Assembly: GCF_026212465.1 (NCBI RefSeq)
Contig: NC_080056.1
Location: 4,757,810-4,821,809, forward strand
Reading direction: 5' to 3'
Length of the DNA stretch: 64,000 bases
Source: Amaranthus tricolor
Lineage: Eukaryota > Streptophyta > Magnoliopsida > Caryophyllales > Amaranthaceae
Shown here: in pieces, positions 9,188-19,664 of the stretch
How the letters are laid out: the number at the start of each line of letters is the position of its first letter
Numbering within the stretch: the first letter of the stretch is position 1
The notes under the pieces: generated by a model
Told to the model about the DNA's origin: nothing
The model's input: the letters and a program-made list of their open reading frames with translations, nothing else
Databases searched by the model: none
Made by a program: the position numbers and the translations under genes

Positions 9188-9387
9188 TGGTATCAGAGCC
9201 AGTAAGTTATTAAATTGATTAATTGTGCATTTATTAAATTGCATTTGTATTGAGTGTTGGTAAAGTGCTTGGTCAGCCTAATTAAGTTGTTGGTAAGCCA
9301 TTTTAAGTCTTGGTGTTCTCGGTTAGGTGGTCCCACTGTTCCCATTCAATTCAGTCATATTTAGTTTATGCAACATTTAATTTATTA

Positions 9388-12300
9388 ATGGCAAACTGGT
9401 TAAGGAAAGCTATTAGTTTAGGATCACCTAATAATATAATTCAAAGTAGTGAAGTTCATATAGAAAAGAACTTTTCAAATTGGGAAATTCCAAAAGAAAA
9501 TCTTACAAAAATTTATCATATAGGCATTACTGATTTTAAGACTGCATTTAGCATCAAAACTCATGAAGAGACTAGAAGCATTCAAAAAGAATCTGAAACT
9601 ATGCATTTACTTTCAGAATCCAGCATTAAAGCTTATCTCAAACACAGATTTAGATTCATTCATTTTGGCCTTGTTCAAATAGGAATAAAACCATTAGTTC
9701 ATAAAGGAGTTGATTGTCCAATTTTCCTAGCTCTCAGAGACGATCGACTTAATAATTATAAAGATTCTGTTTTGGCTATGATTCAAACTAATATCTGTAA
9801 TGGCCCAATATATTTCAATTGTTTTCCAAACTTTACAGTAGATCTTCAAGACCCATTAATCTTATCTTCATTAATTTTAGATATTCAAATTTTAAATAAT
9901 AAATTTAAAGAGTTTGCTAGAAATTTTGCAATTGTTTTCCGTGTTTATTTTAGATTAATGAATTCCACAGTTAATCCAAAATTCATACATGAGGCTTCTT
10001 CAAAAGAAGAAACTATTTTTATAGAGGTTCATGCTGAGAATACTAAATCAATAGTTTCTACAGCAAAAACCTTGAGATGGGATCAAATTTCTATTCCTGA
10101 GACATTTCAATTCTCAAATCCAATGCCTCCTAGAAACATAAGACAAGAAATAGAATGCATTGAGGAAGACGAAAATAAAGTTCTTATAAGGTTTGGGTCT
10201 ATGAGAGAATTATCTAGTTCTCCTTGTACTTCTTCTTCCAACTATCCACGAAGATCTTTTTCTTTTCCTCAAAAAACAACTTCAGTCATTTCTGAACCAA
10301 TCAAAGTCAGATATAAATCTCCTATTCCTGAATATGAAGCAAATGCTTCTCAAACTTCTCAAATCTCTTCATCTAGACCTGCATCTCCCACAATGTCTGA
10401 TATGCAAAATTTTGACTCTATCAATACAATTACTAAAGATTTTGAAATAGATAAAAACTATCTAAGAGATGAATTTAATTCCTCTCACAATGCTGAACAT
10501 CGAGATTGGTTTAGATCTTTTTCTCGCTCCTTTAAAGACTCAATAAGAGATGTATGGTATAAAGATATGAATACTATTCAAATTAATATCCCGTTTTTTA
10601 CATGGTTTTTATTGTTTTGTGAAAAACAAGGTATTGCTAATCCATATTCTCAAAATCACATATTTGTACAAACCAAACTTCAAAAAAATTGGGTTTTGAA
10701 GGATGGACAAACAATTAGTTCAGTTCATCCACCATTACAAAATATTACTTTTCCCTATTATGACCGTGAAATAAAGGCTAGTCCTTTTAAAGAAGGAAGA
10801 GTAGATCAAACAGATAAAACTCCAAATGTAGAAGACATCATTAAAATTTATCATCAAAATAATTTTACAAATCAAATCCTTCATACCGTTGCTACACAAG
10901 TAGATCAACTTTCAAATAAGGTTGATAATTTACAAAAAGAAACCTCTAGATCCATAGCCCCTAATACGATTGCATCATTAGGATCTAATAAGGTTTCTGC
11001 ACCGCATTTCAAACCACCAGGATTAACTATACCTATGACTCAAATGTTTCCAAAAAATGGTTTTACTTCTTCTAACTCTAATTCTGCAGTGTTAGATAAA
11101 ATTCAAAAATCTTTACAAAAATTAGCAGATAGTCCAAGTCATATTAAGGTTTTGAGTAAATATCAAAGTTCAGAGATATCTTCTGATGAAGAAAATTCTG
11201 AGTCTTTAATCATTTCAAAAGTTGCAAAGCAATTTCAAGAATCTGATAATGATCCTCATCAAATTAATAAAATACGATCATCTTGGAAGAATATCCCTAC
11301 AAAAAACTATTATCCTAGGCCTACTCCTGTTGATCTTCAATATGAAGAAAGGTCTACATTTACCTCCAAATCCTTTTCCCCAGATATGATCCATGAATGG
11401 AACATAGATGGAAAATCTGATTATGAAATTCTTAATACTCTTCAAAATATGGGAATGGCTATTGTAGCTTACAAGGCAAAACCTTTGGATGAACAAATAA
11501 TTTTTGGTTTTATTATATCAGGTTTTACTGGGCAATTAAAAAACTGGTGGGATAATCTTCTCACTTTACAAGACAGATTAGAAATTTTGAATCACGTTAC
11601 TGACATCATGGATGATCAAGGAAATGTATTTCAAAAATCTGACTGCTGTGATTTCTTAATCATAGTTATTGCCTTTCATTTTGTCGGTAACCCTACTCAA
11701 ACTCTTTCTTCTGGAGAAACGATTTTACAAAATTTACGTTGCCCAACATTAAGTGACTATAGATGGTATAAAGATACCTTCTTTAGTTATGTTTTACAAA
11801 GACAAGATTGCAATCAAAGTTTTTGGAAAGAAAAATTTATATCAGGACTACCAAAATTATTTGCTCAAAGAATTTTTAGAAAAATAGCTGAACATGATAC
11901 AGATAAAGAACAAGCTCTTAATAATACTACTTATGGAGGACTTTTCGCTTTCATTAAAAAGGAAGGTCTTTCTTTATGTGAAGAACTCAAACTCCAAGCC
12001 AAATATACCTCTGAAAAGAAACAATCTAGGAAAGAAATTGGATGTTTCTGTGAAGCATTTGGTATGGAAGCTATTAGAGCTCCCTCTACAAAAAAGAAAA
12101 TTAAAAAACAATTTTCTAAATTTTCAAAAGATAAAAATAAAAATTCTTATCCTTCTTATTATCGAAAGAAACGAGGAAAGAAAAATTTCGGAAATTTCCG
12201 AAAATCAAACAAAGCTTTCAAAATCTTTTGTTATTCGTGTGGAAAACCTGGACATAAAGCAAATGCTTGTACCACAAAGAAAAAGATTCAAGAATTATTT

Positions 12301-14928
12301 ATTAACGACTCTGAGCTAGGAGATAAAATATCCAAAATATTATTACAAACCCCTGAGTCTACTTCTTCTTCTTCTTCAGAAAAGGAAGATGACGAAATTT
12401 TACAAATTAATGATCAAACTTCTGATTCTGAATCTTCGATTTCTTCCTCTCCTATCAAATGCATTAATGTTTTAACAGATAAAGAGAAAAATGTGGAATT
12501 TCTTTTTGATCTCGTTGACAAAATCCAAGATAAAGAGATCAAAAGAGAAACCCTTTTGAAACTCAAAACTATGGTTTTGGGTGAAACCTCTACCTCTAAA
12601 AACAAAGAAAGTATTCCAATTCCTCAAATTGAACCTTTCAATATTTCAAAATTATTAGAAAAATACTCTTCCAAAGAAATGACTTCTAAATTAATTCCTA
12701 TTAAGAATCAAACTCTTTCGGTCAAAGATCTTCAACTTGAAATAAATAAAATCAAAGAAGACATCATTTCTATCAAAAATAGTTTAAAGCATTTAGAAAT
12801 CAAAGATTTCGAACTTGAAACAAAATTATCTATTTTAGAAAACCCCATCTATAAAGAAAATCTTTCTTTGGGAAAAGAGAAAGTTAATGGGGATGATGAT
12901 GATTTTATCACTGTTATTAATAAAATTAATTTTCAAAAATGGTATGCACCAGTTACTTTTCAAATTGGAGATTTTCAAAAAACCTATATTGCTTTAATTG
13001 ATAGTGGAGCGGATCAAAATTGCTTAAGGGAAGGATTAGTCCCAACTAAATTTTATGAAAAAACAAAAACTCGGTTATATAGTGCAAATAGTTCACCCAT
13101 GGATATTAAATATAAAATTTCAAAAGGAAAGATCATAAATGAAAATTATAGTTTTACTAATACTTTCATTATTATTAATGATATTAAGGAAGAAATAATA
13201 TTAGGCACTCCCTTTTTAACACAAATTTATCCTTTTTGGGTTGATGACAAAGGTGTTCATACAAAAATTTTAGGGAAACAATTATCATTTCCTTTTTTAA
13301 GTCCCATGTTACAAAAAGATATTAATTTATTACAAAATTCTTCAGTAATACAAAGTATAAATTTAATAAAACAAAAAGAATTTCAAATTTCTTCTTTAAA
13401 AGAAGAAATTTCTTTTCAAAGGATTGAAGAACAATTACAACAATCAAAATTGCAACAAAAAATTTTTAATTTAGAAAATATTTTTAAATCAAAAGTTTGT
13501 GCTGATATTCCAAATGCCTTTTGGGATAGAAAAAGGCATATTGTCACATTGCCATATGAAAAAGATTTCTCTGAAAAAAATATTCCTACAAAAGCTAGAC
13601 CCATCCAAATGAATTCTGAGCATCTTGAATTCTGCAAGAAAGAAATTCAAACTCTTTTAGATAAAAAATTAATAACTCCATCCAAATCTCCTTGGAGCTG
13701 TGCAGCATTTTATGTTATGAATGCAGCAGAAAAAGAAAGAGGAGTTCCTAGATTAGTTATTAATTACAAACCTTTAAACAAAGTTCTTCAATGGATAAGA
13801 TATCCAATCCCAAATAAAAGAGATTTAATTAATCGCTTATATAAAGCCAAAATATTTTCAAAATTTGATATGAAATCTGGTTTCTGGCAAATACAAATTG
13901 CTAAAGAAGATAGGTATAAAACTGCATTCACGGTACCATTTGGACATTATGAGTGGAATGTAATGCCTTTTGGACTTAAAAATGCTCCTTCTGAATTTCA
14001 ACATATAATGAATGATATTTTCAATCAATTTTCTTCATTCATAATTGTTTATATAGATGATGTTTTAATTTTTTCTCATGATATTGATCAACATTTCAAA
14101 CATTTACATATATTTCTAAACACTGTTGAAAAAAATGGTTTAGTAGTTTCTGCCACTAAAATGAAATTATTTCAAACAAAAATTAGATTTTTGGGACATG
14201 ACATTTATAAAGGAACAATCAAGCCAATTACAAGGTCTTTAGAATTTGCAGAAAAATTCCCTAACGAAATTAAAGACAAAACCCAGTTACAAAGATTTTT
14301 GGGATGTCTAAATTATATATCAGATTTTTTCCCAAAGCTCAGACAAATTTGCATGCCCCTCTTTCAAAGACTTCAAAAAAATCCGCCTCCCTGGTCAGAA
14401 ATTCATACTAAGACTATTATTGAATTAAAACAAAAAATCAAATCACTTCCATGTCTAGGCATTCCAGATCCATCTGCATTCATGATAGTAGAAACAGATG
14501 CATCAGAAATAGGATATGGTGGCATATTAAAACAAAGAATAGATACAAAAGAACAATTAGTTAGATTTCATTCAGGTCTCTGGCTCGGACCTCAAAAAAA
14601 TTATTCTACCATTAAAAAGGAAATTTTATCTATAGTACTATGCGTTTCAAAATTTCAAGATGATCTTTACAACAAAAAATTTTTGATAAGGATCGACTGC
14701 AAATCTGCAAAAGAGGTTCTAGAAAAGGATGTCAAAAACATTGTTTCTAAACAAATTTTTGCAAGATGGCAAGCAATTTTATCAGTATTTGATTTTCAAA
14801 TAGAGCATATAAGAGGCGAAAGTAACTCTCTCCCTGATTTCTTAACCAGAGAATTTCTACAGGGACATCATAATGCCAAGGAAGAAGAATCAGCAAGAAA
14901 AACTCAAAGGGTTCCAGAGTTCAGATGA
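9388..14928 (+). CDS. Viral polyprotein ORF1, unit 2
   Basis: This 1846-residue polyprotein has the same domain order as the copy at 1858: movement protein, capsid, CCHC knuckle, DSGA protease, YIDD reverse transcriptase and RNase H. The start is the ATG at 9388, again overlapping the stop of the six-codon upstream frame (TAATG). It is fully open and differs from unit 1 by one seen amino acid (Pro instead of Ser, codon at 11380). The 3' end overlaps ORF2 by 56 bp. Confidence 0.95.
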   Translation: MANWLRKAISLGSPNNIIQSSEVHIEKNFSNWEIPKENLTKIYHIGITDFKTAFSIKTHEETRSIQKESETMHLLSESSIKAYLKHRFRFIHFGLVQIGIKPLVHKGVDCPIFLALRDDRLNNYKDSVLAMIQTNICNGPIYFNCFPNFTVDLQDPLILSSLILDIQILNNKFKEFARNFAIVFRVYFRLMNSTVNPKFIHEASSKEETIFIEVHAENTKSIVSTAKTLRWDQISIPETFQFSNPMPPRNIRQEIECIEEDENKVLIRFGSMRELSSSPCTSSSNYPRRSFSFPQKTTSVISEPIKVRYKSPIPEYEANASQTSQISSSRPASPTMSDMQNFDSINTITKDFEIDKNYLRDEFNSSHNAEHRDWFRSFSRSFKDSIRDVWYKDMNTIQINIPFFTWFLLFCEKQGIANPYSQNHIFVQTKLQKNWVLKDGQTISSVHPPLQNITFPYYDREIKASPFKEGRVDQTDKTPNVEDIIKIYHQNNFTNQILHTVATQVDQLSNKVDNLQKETSRSIAPNTIASLGSNKVSAPHFKPPGLTIPMTQMFPKNGFTSSNSNSAVLDKIQKSLQKLADSPSHIKVLSKYQSSEISSDEENSESLIISKVAKQFQESDNDPHQINKIRSSWKNIPTKNYYPRPTPVDLQYEERSTFTSKSFSPDMIHEWNIDGKSDYEILNTLQNMGMAIVAYKAKPLDEQIIFGFIISGFTGQLKNWWDNLLTLQDRLEILNHVTDIMDDQGNVFQKSDCCDFLIIVIAFHFVGNPTQTLSSGETILQNLRCPTLSDYRWYKDTFFSYVLQRQDCNQSFWKEKFISGLPKLFAQRIFRKIAEHDTDKEQALNNTTYGGLFAFIKKEGLSLCEELKLQAKYTSEKKQSRKEIGCFCEAFGMEAIRAPSTKKKIKKQFSKFSKDKNKNSYPSYYRKKRGKKNFGNFRKSNKAFKIFCYSCGKPGHKANACTTKKKIQELFINDSELGDKISKILLQTPESTSSSSSEKEDDEILQINDQTSDSESSISSSPIKCINVLTDKEKNVEFLFDLVDKIQDKEIKRETLLKLKTMVLGETSTSKNKESIPIPQIEPFNISKLLEKYSSKEMTSKLIPIKNQTLSVKDLQLEINKIKEDIISIKNSLKHLEIKDFELETKLSILENPIYKENLSLGKEKVNGDDDDFITVINKINFQKWYAPVTFQIGDFQKTYIALIDSGADQNCLREGLVPTKFYEKTKTRLYSANSSPMDIKYKISKGKIINENYSFTNTFIIINDIKEEIILGTPFLTQIYPFWVDDKGVHTKILGKQLSFPFLSPMLQKDINLLQNSSVIQSINLIKQKEFQISSLKEEISFQRIEEQLQQSKLQQKIFNLENIFKSKVCADIPNAFWDRKRHIVTLPYEKDFSEKNIPTKARPIQMNSEHLEFCKKEIQTLLDKKLITPSKSPWSCAAFYVMNAAEKERGVPRLVINYKPLNKVLQWIRYPIPNKRDLINRLYKAKIFSKFDMKSGFWQIQIAKEDRYKTAFTVPFGHYEWNVMPFGLKNAPSEFQHIMNDIFNQFSSFIIVYIDDVLIFSHDIDQHFKHLHIFLNTVEKNGLVVSATKMKLFQTKIRFLGHDIYKGTIKPITRSLEFAEKFPNEIKDKTQLQRFLGCLNYISDFFPKLRQICMPLFQRLQKNPPPWSEIHTKTIIELKQKIKSLPCLGIPDPSAFMIVETDASEIGYGGILKQRIDTKEQLVRFHSGLWLGPQKNYSTIKKEILSIVLCVSKFQDDLYNKKFLIRIDCKSAKEVLEKDVKNIVSKQIFARWQAILSVFDFQIEHIRGESNSLPDFLTREFLQGHHNAKEEESARKTQRVPEFR

Positions 14929-16177
14929 TTACGAAATGGAACCAGATCCAAAACCAAACAAAACAGAACAAAATAAATTTTCATCCTCCAAAAATCTTCA
15001 AACTACCCTATCCATTTCAAACAAATTTACTCAACTAAATGATTTTCCCCCACTTCCATATTCACAAATTGTTCAAGAGCCTACTTCACAAAATATTATT
15101 TCAAATTCAAAACAAAAAGAACCAACTACAAAAATACCAACACAAAGCTTTACCAAATCTGCATACATTACAAAAACCGAAATAGAAAATGTATATCTCA
15201 CTAATTTTACAATTCCTCAAAGCCCACAAATTATTAATTCAATCAATCAAAAAACTTTTCCAAAAGGTTGCGAATGGATACCAGAAAATCGTTTTAAAAC
15301 TCAAAGGTTTTATGAATTTATTTTAGTAGATTCAAACTCTGTTGAAATCCAACATATCAAGGATTCTTCAGAAAAAATAATTTATTCAAAATGTATTTTT
15401 AAGAAAATTATTTCGTCTGTAGAATGGGGAGACCCTTATGCAGAACGAATTTTTTCAAAAAGATTTTTCCCTCAAAATTACTCATACTATGATTACAAAA
15501 TGGCCTGGTATAGAGCATTTTTATTCAGACCATTTGATCATTCATGGTTTTTTATATTTGACAAATATTGTCCAAAGAAATATCCTATGTGGTTTTATCA
15601 TTGGTGGTATTTATTTGGACCAACTCCTCAAATTTATCCAAAAGAATGCAATGAGGGTTTCACAACTTTTGTTGCCAATTCAAATTATCAAGCTTATGAA
15701 ACTCCAGTCATGTTTCATGCAGAATTTAAAATTCCATGGATTCTATGTTGGAGTTACTGTCTCAAACAACACCTTCCACGTCCATATCCATATTCATTAA
15801 TAAGAGAATTCAAAATTAAATGGTGGGACAAATTTACCTTAGAAATTTGTTCAACAAAAAATGTTATCTCCTTTTTTCAAACCGGTATAAAAATGGAATA
15901 CCAATCTCCATCAACCACCAACAAACCTTCACCCTCAAAAGCAACATCAAATTCAAACTCTCCTCAACACAATAAAAATCCCAAAGTAGAAAGTCCAAAT
16001 TCAGAATCATTATCTAAAGTCCAGAAAGCTATTCTCAAAAAGATTCTTGAAGATCCACAATATGCAAAGAAAATATTATCAGAAGAATCCTCTGATGAGA
16101 TTTTATCGGAGTTTTCAAATGAGTCTTATGATCCAACATTTGGTGGCCCATTTGCTCAAGATCCATACGACTTTTAA
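14873..16177 (+). CDS. Viral ORF2 protein, unit 2
   Basis: This is an intact 434-residue copy of the aromatic-rich ORF2 protein, identical in translation to the copy at 7343. It is encoded in the +1 frame relative to the upstream polyprotein. Function is unknown. Confidence 0.85.
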   Translation: MPRKKNQQEKLKGFQSSDDYEMEPDPKPNKTEQNKFSSSKNLQTTLSISNKFTQLNDFPPLPYSQIVQEPTSQNIISNSKQKEPTTKIPTQSFTKSAYITKTEIENVYLTNFTIPQSPQIINSINQKTFPKGCEWIPENRFKTQRFYEFILVDSNSVEIQHIKDSSEKIIYSKCIFKKIISSVEWGDPYAERIFSKRFFPQNYSYYDYKMAWYRAFLFRPFDHSWFFIFDKYCPKKYPMWFYHWWYLFGPTPQIYPKECNEGFTTFVANSNYQAYETPVMFHAEFKIPWILCWSYCLKQHLPRPYPYSLIREFKIKWWDKFTLEICSTKNVISFFQTGIKMEYQSPSTTNKPSPSKATSNSNSPQHNKNPKVESPNSESLSKVQKAILKKILEDPQYAKKILSEESSDEILSEFSNESYDPTFGGPFAQDPYDF

Positions 16178-16720
16178 TATTGAGTTCACAAAAGTTCAAT
16201 TCAAATGTTCAACAACTCAAATTAATTCATCCGGAAGCACAAACGTAAGCAATGACGAAATCAAAAGTATCATTCAAATGTTCAACAACTCAAATTAATT
16301 CATCCGGAAGCACAAACGTAAGCAATGACGAAATCAAAAGCATCTCCAACAGTAATTCAAAGCATCTTCAACAGTAAAGCATCTCCAACAGTGATTCAAA
16401 GCATCTTCAACAGTAAAGCATCTTCAATAGTAATTCAAAGCATCTTCTACAGTATTATAGTGTAACTTTAATAATTATGTTTGTACTATTTCTCTTTAAT
16501 TTCTTATTGGAAGAGCAGATTGCACCTTATCTCTTCCTTTGTGTATAAATAAAGTGTCTAGCTCTAAGATGAGAGCATCCTGTAATTTTCTTTTGTTTAA
16601 GTCTTATCTCAAATAAATCTAACTTTCTTTACTTATCTTATTATTATCAATTATATAATAAGATTTATATCCACAAAATTATTAAATTATTTTCTCTATC
16701 GATCCTGTACTCCCTATTGG
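16178..16720 (+). promoter_or_regulatory. Viral intergenic region ending at a broken primer site
   Basis: The full promoter/poly(A) block is present (TATA at 16544, AATAAA at 16612). It ends with CTCCCTATTGG at 16720, three bases into the primer binding site, and the remaining TATCAGAGCC is missing. Any transcription from this promoter would run into an inverted viral fragment, giving an antisense transcript of the minus-strand units. Confidence 0.8.
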
Positions 16721-16732
16721 GGTGGCTTATCA
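16721..16732. other. 12-bp filler at a head-to-head viral junction
   Basis: GGTGGCTTATCA matches neither the sequence that should follow the primer site nor the inverted polyprotein fragment beginning TTTTGAGG at 16733. Short filler of this kind is typical of end-joining repair in plants. On the left the break is exactly after TGG of the primer site. Confidence 0.65.
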
Positions 16733-17619
16733 TTTTGAGGAAAAGAAAAAGATCTTCGTGGATAGTTGGAAGAAGAAGTACAAGGAGAACTAGATAATTC
16801 TCTCATAGACCCAAACCTTATAAGAACTTTATTTTCGTCTTCCTCAATGCATTCTATTTCTTGTCTTATGTTTCTAGGAGGCATTGGATTTGAGAATTGA
16901 AATGTCTCAGGAATAGAAATTTGATCCCATCTCAAGGTTTTTGCTGTAGAAACTATTGATTTAGTATTCTCAGCATGAACCTCTATAAAAATAGTTTCTT
17001 CTTTTGAAGAAGCCTCATGTATGAATTTTGGATTAACTGTGGAATTCATTAATCTAAAATAAACACGGAAAACAATTGCAAAATTTCTAGCAAACTCTTT
17101 AAATTTATTATTTAAAATTTGAATATCTAAAATTAATGAAGATAAGATTAATGGGTCTTGAAGATCTACTGTAAAGTTTGGAAAACAATTGAAATATATT
17201 GGGCCATTACAGATATTAGTTTGAATCATAGCCAAAACAGAATCTTTATAATTATTAAGTCGATCGTCTCTGAGAGCTAGGAAAATTGGACAATCAACTC
17301 CTTTATGAACTAATGGTTTTATTCCTATTTGAACAAGGCCAAAATGAATGAATCTAAATCTGTGTTTGAGATAAGCTTTAATGCTGGATTCTGAAAGTAA
17401 ATGCATAGTTTCAGATTCTTTTTGAATGCTTCTAGTCTCTTCATGAGTTTTGATGCTAAATGCAGTCTTAAAATCAGTAATGCCTATATGATAAATTTTT
17501 GTAAGATTTTCTTTTGGAATTTCCCAATTTGAAAAGTTCTTTTCTATATGAACTTCACTACTTTGAATTATATTATTAGGTGATCCTAAACTAATAGCTT
17601 TCCTTAACCAGTTTGCCAT
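16733..17619 (-). pseudogene. 3'-truncated viral polyprotein (movement protein part only)
   Basis: On the minus strand the polyprotein starts at the normal ATG (17619) and runs about 295 codons through the whole movement-protein domain and the start of the linker (ending SFSFPQ). It then breaks into the filler and stops 6 codons later in foreign sequence. Capsid, protease, reverse transcriptase and RNase H are absent. The movement domain itself is uninterrupted. The breakpoint is also the outer end of the large inverted repeat (partner position 45212). Confidence 0.9.
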
Positions 17620-17805
17620 TAATAAATTAAATGTTGCATAAACTAAATATGACTGAATTGAATGGGAACAGTGGGACCACCTAACCGAGAACACCAAGAC
17701 TTAAAATGGCTTACCAACAACTTAATTAGGCTGACCAAGCACTTTACCAACACTCAATACAAATGCAATTTAATAAATGCACAATTAATCAATTTAATAA
17801 CTTAC

Positions 17806-17819
17806 TGGCTCTGATACCA
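17806..17819 (-). other. Primer binding site (tRNA-Met), minus strand
   Basis: On the minus strand this reads TGGTATCAGAGCCA, complete. It separates the intergenic block of the chimeric minus-strand unit from the truncated polyprotein that follows it on that strand. Confidence 0.93.
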
Positions 17820-18359
17820 ATAGGGAGTACAGGATCGATAGAGAAAATAATTTAATAATTTTGTGGATATAAATCTTATTATATAATTGATAATAATAAG
17901 ATAAGTAAAGAAAGTTAGATTTATTTGAGATAAGACTTAAACAAAAGAAAATTACAGGATGCTCTCATCTTAGAGCTAGACACTTTATTTATACACAAAG
18001 GAAGAGATAAGGTGCAATCTGCTCTTCCAATAAGAAATTAAAGAGAAATAGTACAAACATAATTATTAAAGTTACACTATAATACTGTAGAAGATGCTTT
18101 GAATTACTATTGAAGATGCTTTACTGTTGAAGATGCTTTGAATCACTGTTGGAGATGCTTTACTGTTGAAGATGCTTTGAATTACTGTTGGAGATGCTTT
18201 TGATTTCGTCATTGCTTACGTTTGTGCTTCCGGATGAATTAATTTGAGTTGTTGAACATTTGAATGATACTTTTGATTTCGTCATTGCTTACGTTTGTGC
18301 TTCCGGATGAATTAATTTGAGTTGTTGAACATTTGAATTGAACTTTTGTGAACTCAATA
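17820..18359 (-). promoter_or_regulatory. Viral intergenic region, minus strand
   Basis: Complete inverted copy of the 540-bp promoter/poly(A) block, with TATA box at 17986-17993. The duplicated as-1-like motif and the 39-bp repeats are intact. Transcription would proceed towards lower coordinates through the truncated movement-protein fragment. Confidence 0.8.
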
Positions 18360-19664
18360 TTAAAAGTCGTATGGATCTTGAGCAAATGGGCCACCAAATG
18401 TTGGATCATAAGACTCATTTGAAAACTCCGATAAAATCTCATCAGAGGATTCTTCTGATAATATTTTCTTTGCATATTGTGGATCTTCAAGAATCTTTTT
18501 GAGAATAGCTTTCTGGACTTTAGATAATGATTCTGAATTTGGACTTTCTACTTTGGGATTTTTATTGTGTTGAGGAGAGTTTGAATTTGATGTTGCTTTT
18601 GAGGGTGAAGGTTTGTTGGTGGTTGATGGAGATTGGTATTCCATTTTTATACCGGTTTGAAAAAAGGAGATAACATTTTTTGTTGAACAAATTTCTAAGG
18701 TAAATTTGTCCCACCATTTAATTTTGAATTCTCTTATTAATGAATATGGATATGGACGTGGAAGGTGTTGTTTGAGACAGTAACTCCAACATAGAATCCA
18801 TGGAATTTTAAATTCTGCATGAAACATGACTGGAGTTTCATAAGCTTGATAATTTGAATTGGCAACAAAAGTTGTGAAACCCTCATTGCATTCTTTTGGA
18901 TAAATTTGAGGAGTTGGTCCAAATAAATACCACCAATGATAAAACCACATAGGATATTTCTTTGGACAATATTTGTCAAATATAAAAAACCATGAATGAT
19001 CAAATGGTCTGAATAAAAATGCTCTATACCAGGCCATTTTGTAATCATAGTATGAGTAATTTTGAGGGAAAAATCTTTTTGAAAAAATTCGTTCTGCATA
19101 AGGGTCTCCCCATTCTACAGACGAAATAATTTTCTTAAAAATACATTTTGAATAAATTATTTTTTCTGAAGAATCCTTGATATGTTGGATTTCAACAGAG
19201 TTTGAATCTACTAAAATAAATTCATAAAACCTTTGAGTTTTAAAACGATTTTCTGGTATCCATTCGCAACCTTTTGGAAAAGTTTTTTGATTGATTGAAT
19301 TAATAATTTGTGGGCTTTGAGGAATTGTAAAATTAGTGAGATATACATTTTCTATTTCGGTTTTTGTAATGTATGCAGATTTGGTAAAGCTTTGTGTTGG
19401 TATTTTTGTAGTTGGTTCTTTTTGTTTTGAATTTGAAATAATATTTTGTGAAGTAGGCTCTTGAACAATTTGTGAATATGGAAGTGGGGGAAAATCATTT
19501 AGTTGAGTAAATTTGTTTGAAATGGATAGGGTAGTTTGAAGATTTTTGGAGGATGAAAATTTATTTTGTTCTGTTTTGTTTGGTTTTGGATCTGGTTCCA
19601 TTTCGTAATCATCTGAACTCTGGAACCCTTTGAGTTTTTCTTGCTGATTCTTCTTCCTTGGCAT
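18360..19664 (-). CDS. Viral ORF2 protein, minus-strand chimeric unit
   Basis: This is an intact 434-residue copy on the minus strand, identical in translation to the plus-strand copies. It overlaps the 3' end of the chimeric polyprotein by 56 bp, so the ORF1-ORF2 arrangement is kept in this rearranged unit. Confidence 0.85.
   Translation of the reverse strand: MPRKKNQQEKLKGFQSSDDYEMEPDPKPNKTEQNKFSSSKNLQTTLSISNKFTQLNDFPPLPYSQIVQEPTSQNIISNSKQKEPTTKIPTQSFTKSAYITKTEIENVYLTNFTIPQSPQIINSINQKTFPKGCEWIPENRFKTQRFYEFILVDSNSVEIQHIKDSSEKIIYSKCIFKKIISSVEWGDPYAERIFSKRFFPQNYSYYDYKMAWYRAFLFRPFDHSWFFIFDKYCPKKYPMWFYHWWYLFGPTPQIYPKECNEGFTTFVANSNYQAYETPVMFHAEFKIPWILCWSYCLKQHLPRPYPYSLIREFKIKWWDKFTLEICSTKNVISFFQTGIKMEYQSPSTTNKPSPSKATSNSNSPQHNKNPKVESPNSESLSKVQKAILKKILEDPQYAKKILSEESSDEILSEFSNESYDPTFGGPFAQDPYDF

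Larger units (their letters stand above)
9188..16720 (+). mobile_element. Complete endogenous pararetrovirus unit 2
   Basis: This is the second head-to-tail 7530-bp unit, with both frames open and all catalytic motifs present. It begins with an intact primer binding site (9188-9201). At its right end the next unit is cut off after the TGG of the next primer site, where a 12-bp filler and an inverted viral fragment follow. It carries Pro (C at 11380) where unit 1 has Ser and is the best consensus-like reference for the array. Confidence 0.92.
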
